Notes under the pieces: model-generated
Databases searched by the model: none
What the model was told of the DNA's origin: nothing
Seen by the model: only the letters and a program-made list of their open reading frames with translations
Made by a program: the position numbers and the translations under genes
Shown: piece by piece, positions 13,678-14,128 of the stretch
How positions within the stretch are numbered: position 1 is the first letter of the stretch
Layout: each line of letters starts with the position of its first letter
Assembly (NCBI GenBank): GCA_030049955.1
Contig: JASIJX010000261.1
Location: 1 to 14,128 of the forward strand
Reading direction: 5' to 3'
DNA length: 14,128 bases
Origin: Acidobacteriaceae bacterium
GTDB taxonomy: Bacteria > Acidobacteriota > Terriglobia > Terriglobales > Acidobacteriaceae

Positions 13678-14128
13678 ACGAGGCTGCGCAGACTGCCGAA
13701 GGCAGGGTCCACGAATTCATGACCCAGAGCGGCGCCGATACAGTGGAAGTCGGCCGCAAGCTCGTCGCATTGCTCAATCCGCCGCAGCTCCTCTTGCTGC
13801 GCGGCGAGCTGGGCACGGGGAAGACCACACTCGTGAAGGGCATCGCCCAGGCCCTCGACGCCGCCGAGCCCGATGAAGTCACCAGCCCCACCTTCACGCT
13901 TATCCACGAGTACGACGGCACGCGCGATGGCAAGCCGGTGAAGCTCTACCACCTCGATGTCTACCGTCTCGAAGGCGAACGCCAGCTCGAAACCCTCGGT
14001 CTCGACGAGTTGCTCACGCCGGATTCCCTCGTGCTCGTCGAATGGGGCGAAAAGTTCAAGAGCATCCGCAAACGCGCCACCGGCGAAATCGCCATCTCAT
14101 CCGAAGGCGGCGACACCCGCAGGATCAC
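13674..14128 (+). CDS. tsaE: tRNA threonylcarbamoyladenosine biosynthesis protein TsaE (partial, runs off the window)
   Basis: The ATPase partner of TsaB-TsaD in t6A37 synthesis on ANN-decoding tRNAs. The reading frame is open from the ATG at 13674 to the window end, giving 151 residues without a stop, close to the usual full length of about 150-170. Motifs are the Walker A loop GELGTGKTT (44-52), SPTFTLIHEY (71-80), LYHLDVYRLE (91-100) and LVEWGEK (121-127), all typical of TsaE. The ATG overlaps the stop of the preceding nnr gene (ATGA), with an AGGG about 8 nt upstream, so translational coupling is likely. The same gene order occurs in E. coli (yjeF-yjeE). An internal ATG at 13719 is a less likely start. 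Confidence 0.93.
   Translation, partial: MNEAAQTAEGRVHEFMTQSGADTVEVGRKLVALLNPPQLLLLRGELGTGKTTLVKGIAQALDAAEPDEVTSPTFTLIHEYDGTRDGKPVKLYHLDVYRLEGERQLETLGLDELLTPDSLVLVEWGEKFKSIRKRATGEIAISSEGGDTRRI

Overview
The window is high-GC (roughly 60-65 % by eye), densely coding bacterial chromosome. It most resembles a member of the Acidobacteriota (Acidobacteriaceae/Terriglobia type). The main reasons are a 1068-residue TonB-dependent receptor of the Oar-like class, with an N-terminal carboxypeptidase-regulatory domain and an 'LPLNGR' plug motif, and GGAGG-type ribosome binding sites. Intergenic debris of a kind I associate with that phylum is also present. The taxonomic call is an inference; there is no rRNA or other phylogenetic marker gene here.

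Layout, left to right. (1) 138-1848, plus strand: two tandem, secreted, mutually paralogous proteins of unknown function. The first ends in a Pro/Gly repeat made of four 33-nt units; the second has an internal membrane segment. (2) 2008-3492: xylulokinase (FGGY kinase). (3) 3691-4458: AIM24/TIGR00266-family protein. (4) 4532-5578: AI-2E/PerM-family membrane permease. (5) 5749-6219: tRNA adenosine deaminase TadA. (6) 6243-8081, minus strand: Tat-exported gamma-glutamyltransferase-family hydrolase, convergent with tadA. (7) 8272-11478, minus strand: the TonB-dependent receptor, transcribed toward the hydrolase. (8) 11479-12003: a comparatively AT-rich divergent intergenic region. (9) 12004-13677: bifunctional NAD(P)HX repair enzyme, coupled by an ATGA overlap to (10) tsaE, which runs off the window end.

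How the genes fit together. nnr-tsaE is a housekeeping pair also adjacent in E. coli (yjeF-yjeE). The receptor and the hydrolase on the minus strand could form an outer-membrane uptake plus periplasmic hydrolysis pair, but they are separated by a 190-bp spacer holding a large inverted repeat, so a shared transcript is not assured. The two N-terminal paralogues look like one operon. xylB, the AIM24 gene, the permease and tadA are on one strand but have gaps of about 70-200 bp with repeat-like debris between them, and no common pathway is evident.

I see no CRISPR array, tRNA, rRNA, transposase, phage gene or obvious defence system. The most interesting items are the paralogous secreted pair, whose motif order recalls the VirB10/TrbI C-terminal domain, the 11-residue repeat domain, and the large palindromic element between the receptor and hydrolase genes.
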